Assembly: GCA_036873755.1 (NCBI GenBank)
Contig: JAVTVY010033725.1
Location: 62,001 to 126,000 of the forward strand
Direction: 5' to 3'
Origin: Hanleya hanleyi
Lineage: Eukaryota > Mollusca > Polyplacophora > Lepidopleurida > Hanleyidae
Length of the DNA stretch: 64,000 nucleotides
Part shown: positions 32,699-43,196 of the stretch, piece by piece
How the letters are laid out: each line of letters begins with the position of its first letter
How positions within the stretch are numbered: position 1 is the first letter of the stretch
The notes under the pieces: generated by a model
Databases searched by the model: none
Seen by the model: the letters and a program-made list of their open reading frames with translations, nothing else
What the model was told of the DNA's origin: nothing
Program-made: the position numbers and the translations under genes

Positions 32699-33102
32699 TG
32701 AAGGTGCCTTACGAGTGCGATGCACGCAGCTATATGGACTATTATGCCCAACAGGCCGGGGGTGGCTTTCCGGTTTTTAGTGGTGCACGCATGCAACGTG
32801 GACATGGACTGGGGAACATACTCGGGAGCATCGTCAAAACGTTCCTGCCCTTGGTGACGCGTGGGGTGAAAGCAATCGGCAAACAAGCGGTACGCAGTGG
32901 ACTGCAAGTGGCCGGTGATGTCTTGGGGGGTACGGCACCCAAAGAAGCCTTGAAACGGCGGGCCAAAGAAGCGGGAGGCGTCTTGGTGGCCAAAGCACAA
33001 CGCACCGTAGGGAATAAAAGACCTGCCCCACCGAGACCACGCACCAGTCGACGACCGACCCAGCGACGACGCACATCGAAGACCCGGGATATCTTTTCTT
33101 AA
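32698..33102 (+). CDS. adenovirus pVI/pX-like minor virion protein
   Basis: 134 aa, overlapping the previous stop by 1 nt (TAATG). It has YMDYYAQQAGGGFPVF, then MQRGHGLGNILGSIVK and an amphipathic part (LVTRGVKAIGKQAVRSGLQV), then a strongly basic Arg/Lys/Pro tail. Proteins of this build sit beside the capsid genes of Polintons and adenovirus-like elements and resemble cement/core precursors cleaved by the viral protease. GG-G motifs such as QAGGGF could be protease sites (inference). The Polinton 2 homologue is 45280-45651. Confidence 0.75.
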   Translation: MKVPYECDARSYMDYYAQQAGGGFPVFSGARMQRGHGLGNILGSIVKTFLPLVTRGVKAIGKQAVRSGLQVAGDVLGGTAPKEALKRRAKEAGGVLVAKAQRTVGNKRPAPPRPRTSRRPTQRRRTSKTRDIFS

Positions 33103-33105
33103 AAC

Positions 33106-34347
33106 ATGTCCTTGATCCACGCCGAGTCCTGCCCCTCCACCAACAGTGAATTTGATTTGTGGACCGTCCCGCCCACACAGACCAGTGCCGAACAAGGATT
33201 ATGGGTGGAGCATCTCCCGCTGTCCACCATCAACGCAACAGGGCCCATCGAGTTCACCATCAGTAATGCGGATACGGCCTATGTGGATTTAGCCCATACC
33301 TACTTGTATGTGAAAGCCAAGATCGTCAATGGAGATGGCACCAGAATCGCCGACCAAGCAACGGTGGGCCCGACGAATCTCTGGCTGTACTCGATGTTTC
33401 AACAGGTGGATATATTTCTCAGCGACAAACTCATCAGTGACTCGACCAACACGTACCCCTATCGAGCCTACATCGAGACGCTGTTGTCGCATGGGCGAGA
33501 GGCTAAAAAATCTCAACTGACAGCCGCTTTATTCTACCAGGACAAAGCCGAGCACATGGGCGCAGAGAACGACAATACGGGATATAGCAAACGGAAGGCT
33601 TTGACCGCGAACAGCGTCGCGGTGGATCTCATGGGTCGACTGCACGCAGACATGTTCATGCAAGACCGATACCTCTTGAACAAGATCCCCATCAAAATCC
33701 GACTGATACGGGCGCCTCCGACCTTCGCCTTGATGGCCACTAACGTAGACGGGCATGCAGCTGACAATAAGATTGTCATCGAAGACGCAGTCCTGTATGT
33801 CCGAAAAGTGAAACCGAATCCAGCCGTTCAATTGGGACACATAAAAGCCTTGGAAACAAAACCAGCCCAGTACCCTATCCGACGTGTACAAACCAAAGTG
33901 TTCTCTGTGTCTGCTGGAAATATGAGCGCCAAGAAAGAAAACCTGTTCCTGGGGGAACTACCCAAGCGATTGATCCTGGCCTGTGTGGAAAATACCAGTT
34001 TCAGTGGAGCCTACCCAGAGAATCCGTTTGACTTTAAACATTGGGCGCGCGAATTTCATTCGAGCCTATCAGAGCCTGTTTACAGCCACCGGTCAAATCA
34101 ACCAGGACGAAGGGAATTTCATCAGTCGGGAGGACTACGGGAACGGATACACGTTGTTCTGTTTCGATTTGACCCCACCTTAGAGAACGACCATCAGCTG
34201 GCCCTCGCCAAGCAAGGCAATTTACGGTTGGAAATCCACTTTCAACGAGCCCTCCGGAGCACTGTCAATGTGATCTGCTACGCCGAGTTTGACAACATCA
34301 TTCAAGTGGACAAGGCGCGCAACATCCTGTGTGACTTCTCCACCTAA
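33106..34347 (+). pseudogene. MCP: major capsid protein (double jelly-roll, F54H12.2-like) with internal frame disturbance
   Basis: A 413-codon open frame. Residues ~1-310 read as a normal capsid protein of the kind often annotated as F54H12.2-like in invertebrates: PPTQTSAEQGLWVEHLPLS, YVDLAHTYLYVKAKI, GPTNLWLYSMFQQVDIFLSD, YPYRAYIETLLSHG. From about 34045 to 34180 the open frame gives an atypical Arg/His/Ser-rich stretch. The expected capsid motifs ([23 protein letters not shown]) are in another frame, and about 25-30 expected residues before them are absent. The correct frame resumes near 34180 (NDHQLALAKQGNLRLEIHF). A deletion plus a later compensating indel explains this. Confidence 0.85.
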
Positions 34348-34348
34348 C

Positions 34349-34859
34349 ATGGATACAGACCAGATAACCACCGTGCTGGAGAATGACCCAGAGACACGTA
34401 TGGTGTTTCAAGGGATATTCGCCCGAGATGTGTTCCCATTAGACCGTATGTATCCTGCTGCTTACGTTCTCAACACGGACCCGATGGATCGGCCCGGTGA
34501 ACATTGGGAGGGCGTGTACTTGACAGAACAGCAGGGCGAATACTTTGACCCGTACGGCCTGCCACCCCTCCATCCCGATTTAACAGACTTCATGGATCAA
34601 GGCACAGGGACGTGGTGTTGGAACAGTCAAACGTTGCAAGTTTCGGACCAGTAGCGTGTGCGGACAATATTGCTTGTTTTACCTGTACCATCGATGCCGG
34701 GGAAGGACCTTATCTACCATCGTACAGATGTTTGACGAGTACCCCAAGGCCGAGGATCGCGATGTACTCGTATATGACTGGGCCGCTCATCATTTCAATG
34801 TACAAGCCCGTTCTGGGCTTAAGTTCTTTCAATGCACAAGCCCCCTGTTCTGGGCTTAA
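34349..34859 (+). pseudogene. PRO: adenain-like cysteine protease, frameshifted before the catalytic Cys
   Basis: Starts 2 nt after the capsid stop. The first frame (to 34654) has NTDPMDRPGEHWEGVYL with the catalytic His, and EYFDPYGLPP with the acidic residue. The nucleophile region CGQYCLFYLYHRCRG is in another frame from about 34640 to 34859. One indel near 34640 separates them. The family (C5/Ulp1-like) matures virion proteins. The C-terminal end runs into a minisatellite. The Polinton 2 homologue is 48211-48700. Confidence 0.82.
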
Positions 34860-34975
34860 GTTTTCAAGCCCCCTGTTCTGGGCTTCAGTTCTTTCAATGT
34901 ACAAGGCCCCTGTTCTGGGCTTCAGTTCTTTCAATGTACAAGCCCCTTGTTCTGGGCTTCAGTTTTCACGTGGTT
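34795..34975. repeat. minisatellite CAATGTACAAGCCCCCTGTTCTGGGCTTCAGTTCTTT
   Basis: Five copies with deletions; each has TGTTCTGGGCTT. It overlaps the 3' end of the protease frame. Confidence 0.9.
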
Positions 34976-34996
34976 GTTCTCACGTTGTTGTTCACT

Positions 34997-35010
34997 GAAT
35001 AAAAAAAAAT
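34997..35010 (+). terminator. poly(A) signal after the virion block
   Basis: CTGAATAAAAAAAAATGAG supplies AATAAA about 140 nt after the protease frame. Confidence 0.5.
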
Positions 35011-35029
35011 GAGATCTCACCAAAAAACC

Positions 35030-35764
35030 CTGTCTTGTGTGTTTTATTCATAATGCATAAATGCCCAATGTGGAGATTCAGTCAAACTGAAATCGGTGGT
35101 GTAGGATAGGGCCAAAATGTAATCCATCAATGTTAGAATGCAAGAGCACTATAGTAAAATAGAGAGCCAATGAAATCAGCCCACAGACCAAGTACGTGTT
35201 TTGGTCTGGGTTTGGAGCGGGCATTTCATTGAGGTGCGTGTAAAGGAAGACGGTGAGTGAAGACTCGTCCAACACGTATAGATTACGTTTATTACTATAA
35301 GTTCTATGTATCTTTAAATATGGAAAAACCCGTATGTAAGATGAGAACCCGGATGTAAAACCACAGTACCCAGATGGAAGACGGGAAAAACCCACTGGGA
35401 AACCCCAGAAGAACCCGGATGTAGGCGCAGACGTAGGTGAAAGCATCCTAGTACCCGGATGGAGGCGTAGACGTGTACCTAGTACCCGTCCATTGGTTCT
35501 TTTATCGATCGCTCATTGGCTCTTTTTCTCGACAGCTGATTGGTCCAAATGGAACTGCCCATCCTTCCCAGGTTAATTTACAATCCCCTTTTGGGGTTCA
35601 AGCTCTGACTATCGATGCCGCAACATTGTCTCCTCCGAACCTTGCCGAAAGGGAGACCTTTTGACCTGGATGTGACGTTTTGTCCCGACATGCTTCCGGA
35701 CAACCCGCGCACTTCCGGAGAACGCGCGCGTTGCGGCCGGAGAACCCGCGCGCGCGCGCTGGGG
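35030..35764. other. non-coding spacer before right ITR
   Basis: No gene recognised. ACCCGGATG-type motifs (ACCCGTATGTAAGA, ACCCGGATGTAAAA, ACCCGGATGTAGG, ACCCGGATGGAGG) recur at 35328-35470. The same ACCCGGATGTAAAA is at 24148 and 26427 next to CRE sites. ATTGGTTCTTT / CATTGGCTCTTT / GATTGGTCC (CCAAT-like) occur at 35490-35550. Confidence 0.6.
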
Positions 35765-37780
35765 GGCCGGGAAAGTTGGAGGTAGTGTTTGAGCATTCTG
35801 AAAAACCGGAAGTGACGTCACACACACTTGCGCAGACCCACCAAACCACGTGAATGTTAGTCCAGGTGGATGCTGCCCCACCTAGGATTCACATGGATAC
35901 CTCACTCGACACAATAGGCCCATGAGGAGCCCACCTAGACCCCAAAAACGTCACTGTCTATACACTTTGGTTACCGCGCATGCGCAGAATGACCCTATTT
36001 CTACCCCACATCCACGCCATCAGACGCTCCATTACATAGGCTTCACATGGACACCTCACACGACCCATTCGAACCGTGAATAGCCCATCTCTAACCCAAA
36101 CACACCCACACACACACCCCCAAAAATGCCTGCTTTCTATACTACGACCAGGCTGCGCATGCGCAGAGTATTGACAATGTACGAACCATTAGTGTAGTCA
36201 AGTGCTCCTGCATGAGAGCTTAAAAATAAGACCTCATATGACACCATTGGACCACCAGGGACTCACCTAGACTCCAACATGTCCACCCCGTATGGATTTA
36301 TACATACATTGGGCTTATATCCCAGTATATGAGTCTATATGGGTCTATATGGGCTGTATGGTACTTTTTCAAAAATTTCACCGTTTCGTGCCGGGACACT
36401 TCCTATCATGTTTGTCTTGACGAGACTAAGAAAACAAATCCAAACAACCATACCGCGAATGTATAGAAGTAGGTTTCCCAGTGGGACAAACATTGGTCCT
36501 ATGCCCCCAGTATGGGACTATATACAGACCTCGGTGACTTTTTCCAAAAATTTCACCGTTTCGCTCCGGGACACTTCCTATCATGTTTGTCTTGACGAGA
36601 CTAAGAAAACAAATCCAAACAACCATACCGCAAATGTATAGAAGTAGGTTTCCCAGTGGGACAAACATTGGTCCTATACCCCCAGTATGGGACTATATAG
36701 GTCTATATGGGTCTCGGTGACTTTTTTCAAAAATTTCACCGTTTCGCTCCGGGACACTTCCTATCGTGTTCTAAATGACGAGACTAAGAAAACAAATCCA
36801 AACAACCATACCGCAAATGTATAGAAGTAGGTTTCCCAGTGGGACAAACATTGGCCCTATACCCCCAGTATGGGACTATATGGGTCTCCCTGAACTTTTT
36901 TCAAAAATTTCAACGATTCGCTCCGCGACACTTCCTATCATGTTTGTCTTGACGAGACTAGGAAAACAAATCCAAACAACCATACCGCAAATGTCTAGAA
37001 GTAGGTTTCCCAGGATGGTCCTATACCCCCCATACTCCATATAGGCATTTTCCCGTAATTTAGGATAAAGTCCGTGTTCCGTATTTTTTCAGGAAAAAAA
37101 TTACATACACCCACCCTGGAACTAGGGGGAGATAACTCTATTGATAGGCAAGCGCCGTTAAGCCCGGCGACCTATATACCCCCCATACCCCATATAGGCA
37201 TTTTCCCGGATTTTTCGATAAAGTCCGTGTTCCGTTTTTTTTCAGGAAAAATGTTACATTCACCCACCCATGACTGGATGCCCCTTCACATAGGCTTCAC
37301 ATGGATACCTCATACAACTCCATCGGCCCATTAGGGACTCCCCTAGATCCCAAAACGTCTATTTCCATACCCTTTGGCCACCGCGCATGCGCATAATGCC
37401 GATATTTCAATGCCACACCCAGCCCATCAGATGCCCCCTCACATAGGCTTCACTTTGATACCTCACTCAACCCCATCGGTCCATTAGGGACTCCCCTAGC
37501 TCCAAAACGTCTATTTCCATACCCTTTGGCCACCGCGCATGCGCAGAATTCCGATATTTCAACCCCACACCCAGCCCATTAGATGCCCCTTCACGAATGC
37601 TTCACTTTGATACCTCACTCGACCCCATCGGACCATTTCCACAAAATTCAAGATGGCGGCCAAACTCTGGCAGATCGAGTTGTCTCCCTTGCGTCCAGAG
37701 TGTACAGATGGCGCTACTAGTTCCTCAAGTGACGTCATTTTTACATATGGGTGAAAGTTAAGTCAATTTACTCTTACACT
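35765..37780 (-). repeat. Polinton 1 right inverted terminal repeat
   Basis: Reverse complement of the left ITR. It contains NRF1-like palindromes at 35977, 36154, 37383 and 37535, a CRE/ETS composite at 35807, and the mirrored ~175-bp and ~152-bp arrays. Slightly shorter than the left copy, with array-unit differences. Confidence 0.92.
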
Positions 37781-38867
37781 AGGTGGTCCTCCACAGTTTC
37801 GTAGTAATGGCCCCTCTCTAATTTCATAATACGATAGACTGCCCTTGTTCTGCTACATCATAATTCTTCTTGTCTTCTTAATAGCTTATATCTATAATGC
37901 CATCCTATTCAGCATTATCAACGCTGCAAACGAGTACGTACAAATCGAGGGCTGGCTTCGTCTACACGCTGATCGGGATCATGGAGTAAAGTTTGTCCTG
38001 CCTCAGTTATGCCCCTTGGGTGTGCCTAAAAATCGGGACTCATTTACGGGAAGAAAATCTGGCAAAAAACGGTTAGGTTAACACCCCCTTTTTTGCCTTT
38101 TTAAGTTGAGACCGGACCAGGGAACGTGAGTAAGAAGTTTAATTGAAATCGCTCTTACAGATTTTTCTGGAAATTGAGCCGAATTTGACCATTTTTCGAC
38201 ATTTTAAAGGGGTTTCTAGGAAAAATGAAGCAAGCATGGAGGAGAATGTTCGAGTTTAATTTTTCTATAACATAGCAGTGTTATATCTTAAAATAATAGT
38301 TTCATCATGCTCTTTCAGAAAATATATACATATAAGTGATTTGGGTTGAAGGTTTTGCGACAACTGGTGGCCTAAAAACGGACCCATAGTCTATTCCATG
38401 CCGAATAAAAGAATCTCCGGAGTGCACCCCTACTACTAGCCGAGCAGTCGCGAATGCTACACACCACATACGAATAATCACGTGTTAACGTTACCATAGT
38501 GGAACGTGGAATTGACGTAGCCTGTCCTTCAAGGCAACGTCACAAAGCCGACACGTAAGAAAACGAAGAGCTACGTCGTACCAATGGCTTTGTGACGTTG
38601 CGCCTCAGCGTTTGCATTCAATCCAAAGACGTTGTGGGCATGCGCGACTCATAGAACCTGTTTCGTATTAGGTCAGGAAATGTGAATCAGTTGAAATTGT
38701 CTTACGAAAACAAACCGCATTTAATCGTTGTTGTTGTGGCTTTTTCGGCTTAAACAAAGGCTCTTCGGCATAATAAAATCGTTATGATGTTTGTTTGAGG
38801 GGGCATTCGAACTATTTACATGGTCAGTGCGGGGAATTCTTATCGGTCGAGCCTGACCTGATATTGT
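37781..38867. other. non-coding flank, short inverted repeat at 38530-38607
   Basis: No gene recognised. AAGGCAACGTCACAAAGCC and GGCTTTGTGACGTTGCGCC face each other at 38530-38607. Confidence 0.5.
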
Positions 38868-38990
38868 CACTGAATTTTCGATATGGGAATTCTAATTTCC
38901 GATATCGGAAATAGAATTTCGGAATATCGGAAATTTGGAATAAAAAGCACTTTGGCTTGCCATACAATTCAATCAATTCCTTTTATTATT
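38868..38990. repeat. inverted partner of the CCGATATCGG array
   Basis: TTCCGATATCGGAAATAG and variants, followed by GGAATAAAAAGCACTTTGGCTTGCCATACAATTCAATC, the reverse complement of 23173-23215. Confidence 0.85.
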
Positions 38991-39284
38991 TTATAAACAT
39001 CCAAGAAAATGGACCGTATACAAGGTGGGGGGGGGGGGGGGACATCCTCCCCAGAACATTAAAATCAACATTTAATGTCAAAGAAGAAGACTACTCGTAC
39101 AAGTCAACTAGGCAATTTTATGTGCTACTCATATGATATATGACTAGAATATAGAACACTAACATGACTGATGACTAGGAACTGTTACTGTTACCGTTTT
39201 TCGTTTTACAAAACAGTTGTAAATATACTTTGCAATTAAATTTGAAATTTCTACTACCAGGTTGAGAAACATTTTCAAGTGATC
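38991..39284. other. non-coding, poly-G tract
   Basis: A run of about 14 G at 39027-39040. Nothing else recognised. Confidence 0.5.
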
Positions 39285-39527
39285 TTACCTAGTTTTTAGC
39301 CACTCTGACAGAAGTTTCTCCATGTTTGAATATAAAGATTGTCTTTCAACAGAATATAAGGAATATTCTGTCAGAAAATGACATTCATCTTCTACCTGTC
39401 CGGGAAATTCACCACAACATCGGATTTCTCTCGGAATCTCAGTTTTAGAGTACCTTCCATTCTCAACAATGGCAAGAGAATGGCAACTTGTTCGAAGACA
39501 AGCGAGAGTGTTCCTGTGCTTGAACAT
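39285..39527 (-). pseudogene. LINE C-terminal tail fragment
   Basis: 80 codons, minus strand. RTSCHSLAIVENGRYSKTEIPREIR...C..PGQVEDECHFLTEYSLY has the layout of the Cys/His tail that ends many non-LTR retrotransposon ORF2 proteins (L....H.L.IE.GRY......R.C..C...EVEDE.HFL..C..Y). Only the 3' end is present, consistent with a 5'-truncated insertion. Confidence 0.6.
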
Positions 39528-39869
39528 TACTACGGTACATCATTGAGGTAGTTATCAATACCCATATGTTCCTTAATTATTCATTATATAATCTTTCGAA
39601 ATGTCCGTGACGGAATCACAGTGATAGTCCTCCGTTTTGACTAGTGTTGCTTGTCTAATTTTCTCACTGCTCTATTTCGATCTGACTATTCCTATATGAC
39701 ATCTCTTACTAACATACAGTACTCAATGATGATAACATTTTTTTTCTAGTGAGAAAATAATGACTGGGTCATCACAGGAGTTACAACGTATAGTCCGTGA
39801 CGGTATCACGAGTGCGCATTTTAAATCTTCTCCGTTAAAGAGCTTTATTAATTACACAAGTAGTAGATA

Positions 39870-40002
39870 AAGATCATCTGGGGTCATATTGACCTACTTA
39901 TTTATTCCCCCCGGATAAAATTTGAGGGGAGACTTGGTCACGTGACCATCACGTGATACGGGGGGCAGATAAGTAGGTCAATAAGACCCCAGATACCCTT
40001 CC
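39870..40002. mobile_element. small foldback element
   Basis: ATCTGGGGTCATATTGACCTACTTATTTATTCCCCCC and GGGGGGCAGATAAGTAGGTCAATAAGACCCCAGAT are inverted around TTGAGGGGAGACTTGGTCACGTGACC. No ORF. Confidence 0.8.
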
Positions 40003-40199
40003 TCAATATGCGCCCAGTGTTATAATAAACAAAAATTCAAGGGAAGTAAGACTTATAGTAATAAAGATGACCTATACGTGTTGTACCATGTTATGACGAG
40101 TCTAGAATCAGTGCATGTGTATGTATGTATGTATATTTCCGCAAAAAATAAACCTACAAAATGGCGGCGCTGCTGTGAGAATTCCCCTTTTGGCATCGA

Positions 40200-41500
40200 T
40201 CGTGCTGCCATCTGGAGGCAAGGAAGCCAACTCGGACTAGGCGAAACCTCTGTGGGGCGAATTCTGCGTTATCTCCCATGATTCGAACATTTGCATGGTA
40301 ATCTATACGGGGAATGCATGTTGGGATAGGGGTGTTCATTTTTTTTTTTTTTCTTCTTGTGGATTTTACTATGGGGTGTGGGATCTTCTTTTCTTCGTCT
40401 CACCACGTAGAACAGGATGGGGGGTGTCGAAGCGGTGATTTTTTTTGAAAAAGTCACTCCGTATGCGCATTGGGCAAGTAGCGCTGGGGTGGACGTTTTG
40501 GGGTCTAGGTGAGCCCCTAGTGGTCCGATTGGGTCGAGTGAGGTATCAGTGTGAAGCACTCGTGAGGGAGCATACGACTGGATGGGTGTGACGTGGAACT
40601 GACGTCATTCCGCGCATGCGCAGTAGACAAAGTGGTATGAAAATGGACGTTTTGGGGTCTAGGTGGGTCCCTATTGGTCCGAATAGGTCGTGGGAGGTGT
40701 TAAAGTGAAGCGCTCATCCAGGGCGATCAAGCCATCGGTAGGTGCATGTAAAATTAGGATTGGAGTCGAACCTATAAAAAGGGGAACACGGACTTTACCC
40801 CTAAAATAGGGAAATCCCCTATCAGCCAGGTCTAGAGGAGTTAATGTCGCTTCCCGGCTTATCGGGGCCTGCCGAGAAAGGCAGGTGGGGTGAGTGAGTG
40901 GGTGTATATAAAATTAGGCTTGGGGTTGAACCTATAAAAACTGGAACACGGACTTTACCCCTAAAATAGAGAAAACTCATATCATCCAGGTCTAGAGGGG
41001 TAAATATCGGTCCCCGGCTTATCGGGGCCGGCCGAGAGATGCATGGTGGGTGAGTGGGTGTATGTAAATTTAGGATTGGGTTTGAATAAAAAGCGGTACA
41101 CGGACTTTACACCAAAAGCGTGAGAAAGCATGGATGTTTTGGGGTCCACTATTGGTACGAATGGGGCGTGGGAGGTGTCATAGTGTAGCATTCGTGGGGG
41201 TCCATCCGACTGGACTAGTGTTCTGTTTCCAACATTCTGCGCATGCGCAGAGAGGGAATTGTGGGAAAAAGGCATTGGAAGGGACGTTTTGGGGTCGAGG
41301 TGGACCCATAATGGTCAGAATGGGTCGTGGGAGGTATCAATGTGAAGCTCTCGTGGGGCAGCGTCCAACCGGGTGGGTGTGGCGTGGAAATAGCGTCTAT
41401 CTGCGCATGTGCACTAGAAAAATTGCATTGGAATGAACGTTTTGAGGTCGAGATGGGCTAATAGTGACCAGATTGGCCCGTGGGAGGCCTTATTTTGAAG
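40200..41500 (+). repeat. Polinton 2 left inverted terminal repeat
   Basis: GATTCGAACATTTGCATGGTAATCTATACGGGGAATGCATG, TTTTACTATGGGGTGTGGGATCTT, and repeated GACGTTTTGGGGTC...GGTCGTGGGAGGT are matched in inverse at 55620-57130. NRF1-like GCGCATGCGC occurs at 40612 and 41238. The left end also has GCTGCCATCTGGAGGCAAGGAAG. Confidence 0.85.
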
Positions 41501-42070
41501 TTCTCTTGGGGTAGCGTCGGATTGGACTGGGGCCTAAGTAGAATGTAAAAGGACAGTTCGAGCGCAGGGAAGCCGGGAAGCCGATGACGTCATAAGTAGG
41601 TCGAGGTGACGTCATGAATAGGTCGAAGTCGTGCGGTGTTTGTCTATTTATAGTGTCATGAACATAGCCCAAGGGGTTGTAGGTCAACGTCTGTTCACCG
41701 GACCGTGACAATAGCCTGAGGTGTTTGCGGTGTTTTATGTTTGCTCAGCGGACCGTGTCTATAGCTTTTTGCGGTGTTCATACTATAGTCTATATACTCC
41801 GAGACAACGATCTCTGCTTAATAAGTATGAGGATTCAGAGATATTCCCACAGCGGGGATAGGACTAACTAATGACAGCACCCCGCTCACGCATAACCTGC
41901 GTAGATTATACACATATATATTATCTCGCGATAAACGATCGCTTCATTCGGAGGCGGGCTAGCGAACTATACACAACATTCCGCCTAAGAAAGACGCTCT
42001 ATATAGTACAGAAACGTTGATGAGACCTACAATATTTTCGAACATCCCACTGACTTCAACGGATAACGAC
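41500..42070. other. non-coding leader of Polinton 2
   Basis: No gene. A short tandem pair GACCGTGACAATAGCC.../GACCGTGTCTATAGC with GCGGTGTT lies at 41690-41790. TATATAGTACAG at 42001 is a possible TATA box about 70 nt before the CARD gene ATG. Confidence 0.5.
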
Positions 42071-42753
42071 ATGGAACAAACAAACCGGGAAACTATTCGC
42101 TTAAATTTTACAATCCTCATCGAGGAGATGGTAGGCATATGCAGCATATGCGAGATATTGCGAGAAGTAAAGTATTATCAGCGGAAATGTATGAAGACAT
42201 CATGGCGGTGAAGACGAGAACTGCGCGAGTCCGTCATCTGTTAAACGTACTACCTAAAGCATTTGACGCATTCGTGGAATCCCTGGTTAAGACGGGAAAC
42301 AATACCTTAGCCACTCTAATATACCCCGAATCTGAGAAGACACTCAACGAGGAAGCTGTTACACCACTAGGCGCCTCAGCTACACCCACTCCAGATACTG
42401 CAACGCTCACACCGGATATCATGGAAGATGCTCTGCTGGAAGTCTACGCGCGTTACATGGTTGATAGAATTAATAATCTGATCGCGGAAACATGTTGTGG
42501 GTGCGCCACCGGTAGCAGCGTTCATCCCTGTCTGGCTCTCGAAACCAGTCAACATATTGACATGCACTTCATCACAGCCTTCAGCACGCTAAAGGAATGC
42601 GATATTGTCGAAGAGACTAAGCATCGTCTCAACGCCCACAATAAGCATTCCGCGGAAATCCTGAATACTCATCTATCACCAGAGAATATCGCCAGCCTCA
42701 AGACCCCTGCCTTTAAAATCCGTCTATACAGTATCTTAAACGCGGTGATGTAA
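42071..42753 (+). pseudogene. CARD-domain protein encoded by Polinton 2 (frameshifted early)
   Basis: From ATG 42071 the first ~20 codons give an amphipathic helix (RETIRLNFTILIEEM). An indel near 42130-42150, in the near-tandem GCATATGCAGCATATGC, moves the frame to the ORF at 42139-42753. There, residues 11-61 read VLSAEMYEDIMAVKTRTARV, HLLNVLP, AFDAFVESLVKTGNNTLATL: the conserved helices 3-6 pattern of caspase-recruitment domains. The C-terminal ~140 residues hold a CCGC...HPC cluster near residue 118 that could bind zinc, and helices. CARDs mediate homotypic assembly in apoptosis and innate signalling, so an element-encoded CARD may act on the host. The role is inference; the fold call is strong. 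Confidence 0.75.
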
Positions 42754-42789
42754 GAATGAGATCGACCGAAATTTGAGAACTATGATATT

Positions 42790-42801
42790 TATAAATATGC
42801 G
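42790..42801 (+). promoter_or_regulatory. TATA box of gene 42845
   Basis: TATAAATATGCG, 55 nt before the ATG, the same spacing as the Polinton 1 boxes. Confidence 0.6.
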
Positions 42802-42844
42802 TTTAAAACATTTCCGCTTATTCTGAAGTCGGACATCGAGCGAT

Positions 42845-43141
42845 ATGGATCAATTCCAGAGAAAGCTGGTCATACTTAAAGTTCTTTCTATAGGGGCTAT
42901 ATTGCTCCTGCTTATACCACTCATCGTATTAACCACGAAACGAACACCCGCTCCTTCATGCGCGTACCACACCGGCAAAGATACACCGCGTGTTTTCGAA
43001 ATACCATCGGGCGATATAACCATCATTCCCAACAGAATTCTATGTACGCCGATGCAGCAAGTTATTATCGACGAACATTTCCGGGTTACTGTTTGCATCT
43101 ACGCCAAGTTATTGAGGGTTGATCCTTTATATGTGTTGTAA
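42845..43141 (+). CDS. small single-pass membrane protein
   Basis: 98 aa with a hydrophobic segment at residues 12-30 (ILLLLIPLIVL) after a short basic N-terminus, then a mostly extracellular-type domain with three Cys. Directly downstream the sequence becomes a Penelope fragment (from 43197), so the natural C-terminus may be intact or slightly altered. No family recognised. Confidence 0.55.
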   Translation: MDQFQRKLVILKVLSIGAILLLLIPLIVLTTKRTPAPSCAYHTGKDTPRVFEIPSGDITIIPNRILCTPMQQVIIDEHFRVTVCIYAKLLRVDPLYVL

Positions 43142-43196
43142 TTTTATCAACGACAAAGCCACTATAAAGGGCATGGTCTTGAACTACATGCAGTGG

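Larger units (their letters stand above)
24120..37780 (+). mobile_element. Polinton/Maverick element 1 (polymerase-less)
   Basis: 13,661 bp bounded by inverted repeats: AGTGTAAGAGTAAATTG at 24120 and its complement ending CTCTTACACT at 37780. Inside, all on the plus strand, are a DDE integrase, FtsK/A32-type packaging ATPase, adenain-like cysteine protease, double jelly-roll type major capsid, minor capsid and a pVI/pX-like protein: the defining set of Polintons. A protein-primed DNA polymerase B, otherwise the family hallmark, is absent. There is no coding gap large enough to hide one. Five genes are broken by stops or frameshifts, so the copy is decaying. The ITRs are unusually long and internally tandem-repeated. 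Confidence 0.9.

Noticed and set aside
34612..34998. Frame over the minisatellite encoding repeated SMYK.PVLG
   Set aside because: A by-product of the minisatellite; the true protease frame is different.
24120..37780. Integrated adenovirus or giant-virus fragment
   Set aside because: Integrase with chromodomain, ITR termini and the gene set fit Polintons; no adenoviral hexon/penton order or giant-virus genes.
23165..38990. CCGATATCGG arrays as the true termini of Polinton 1
   Set aside because: The ITR with a Polinton-like AGTGT...ACACT end is well defined at 24120 and 37780; sequence between it and the arrays is not inverted.
41134..41436. 100-codon frame in the left ITR of Polinton 2
   Set aside because: The mirrored ITR has an equivalent frame only by symmetry; composition follows the tandem repeat and no motif is present.
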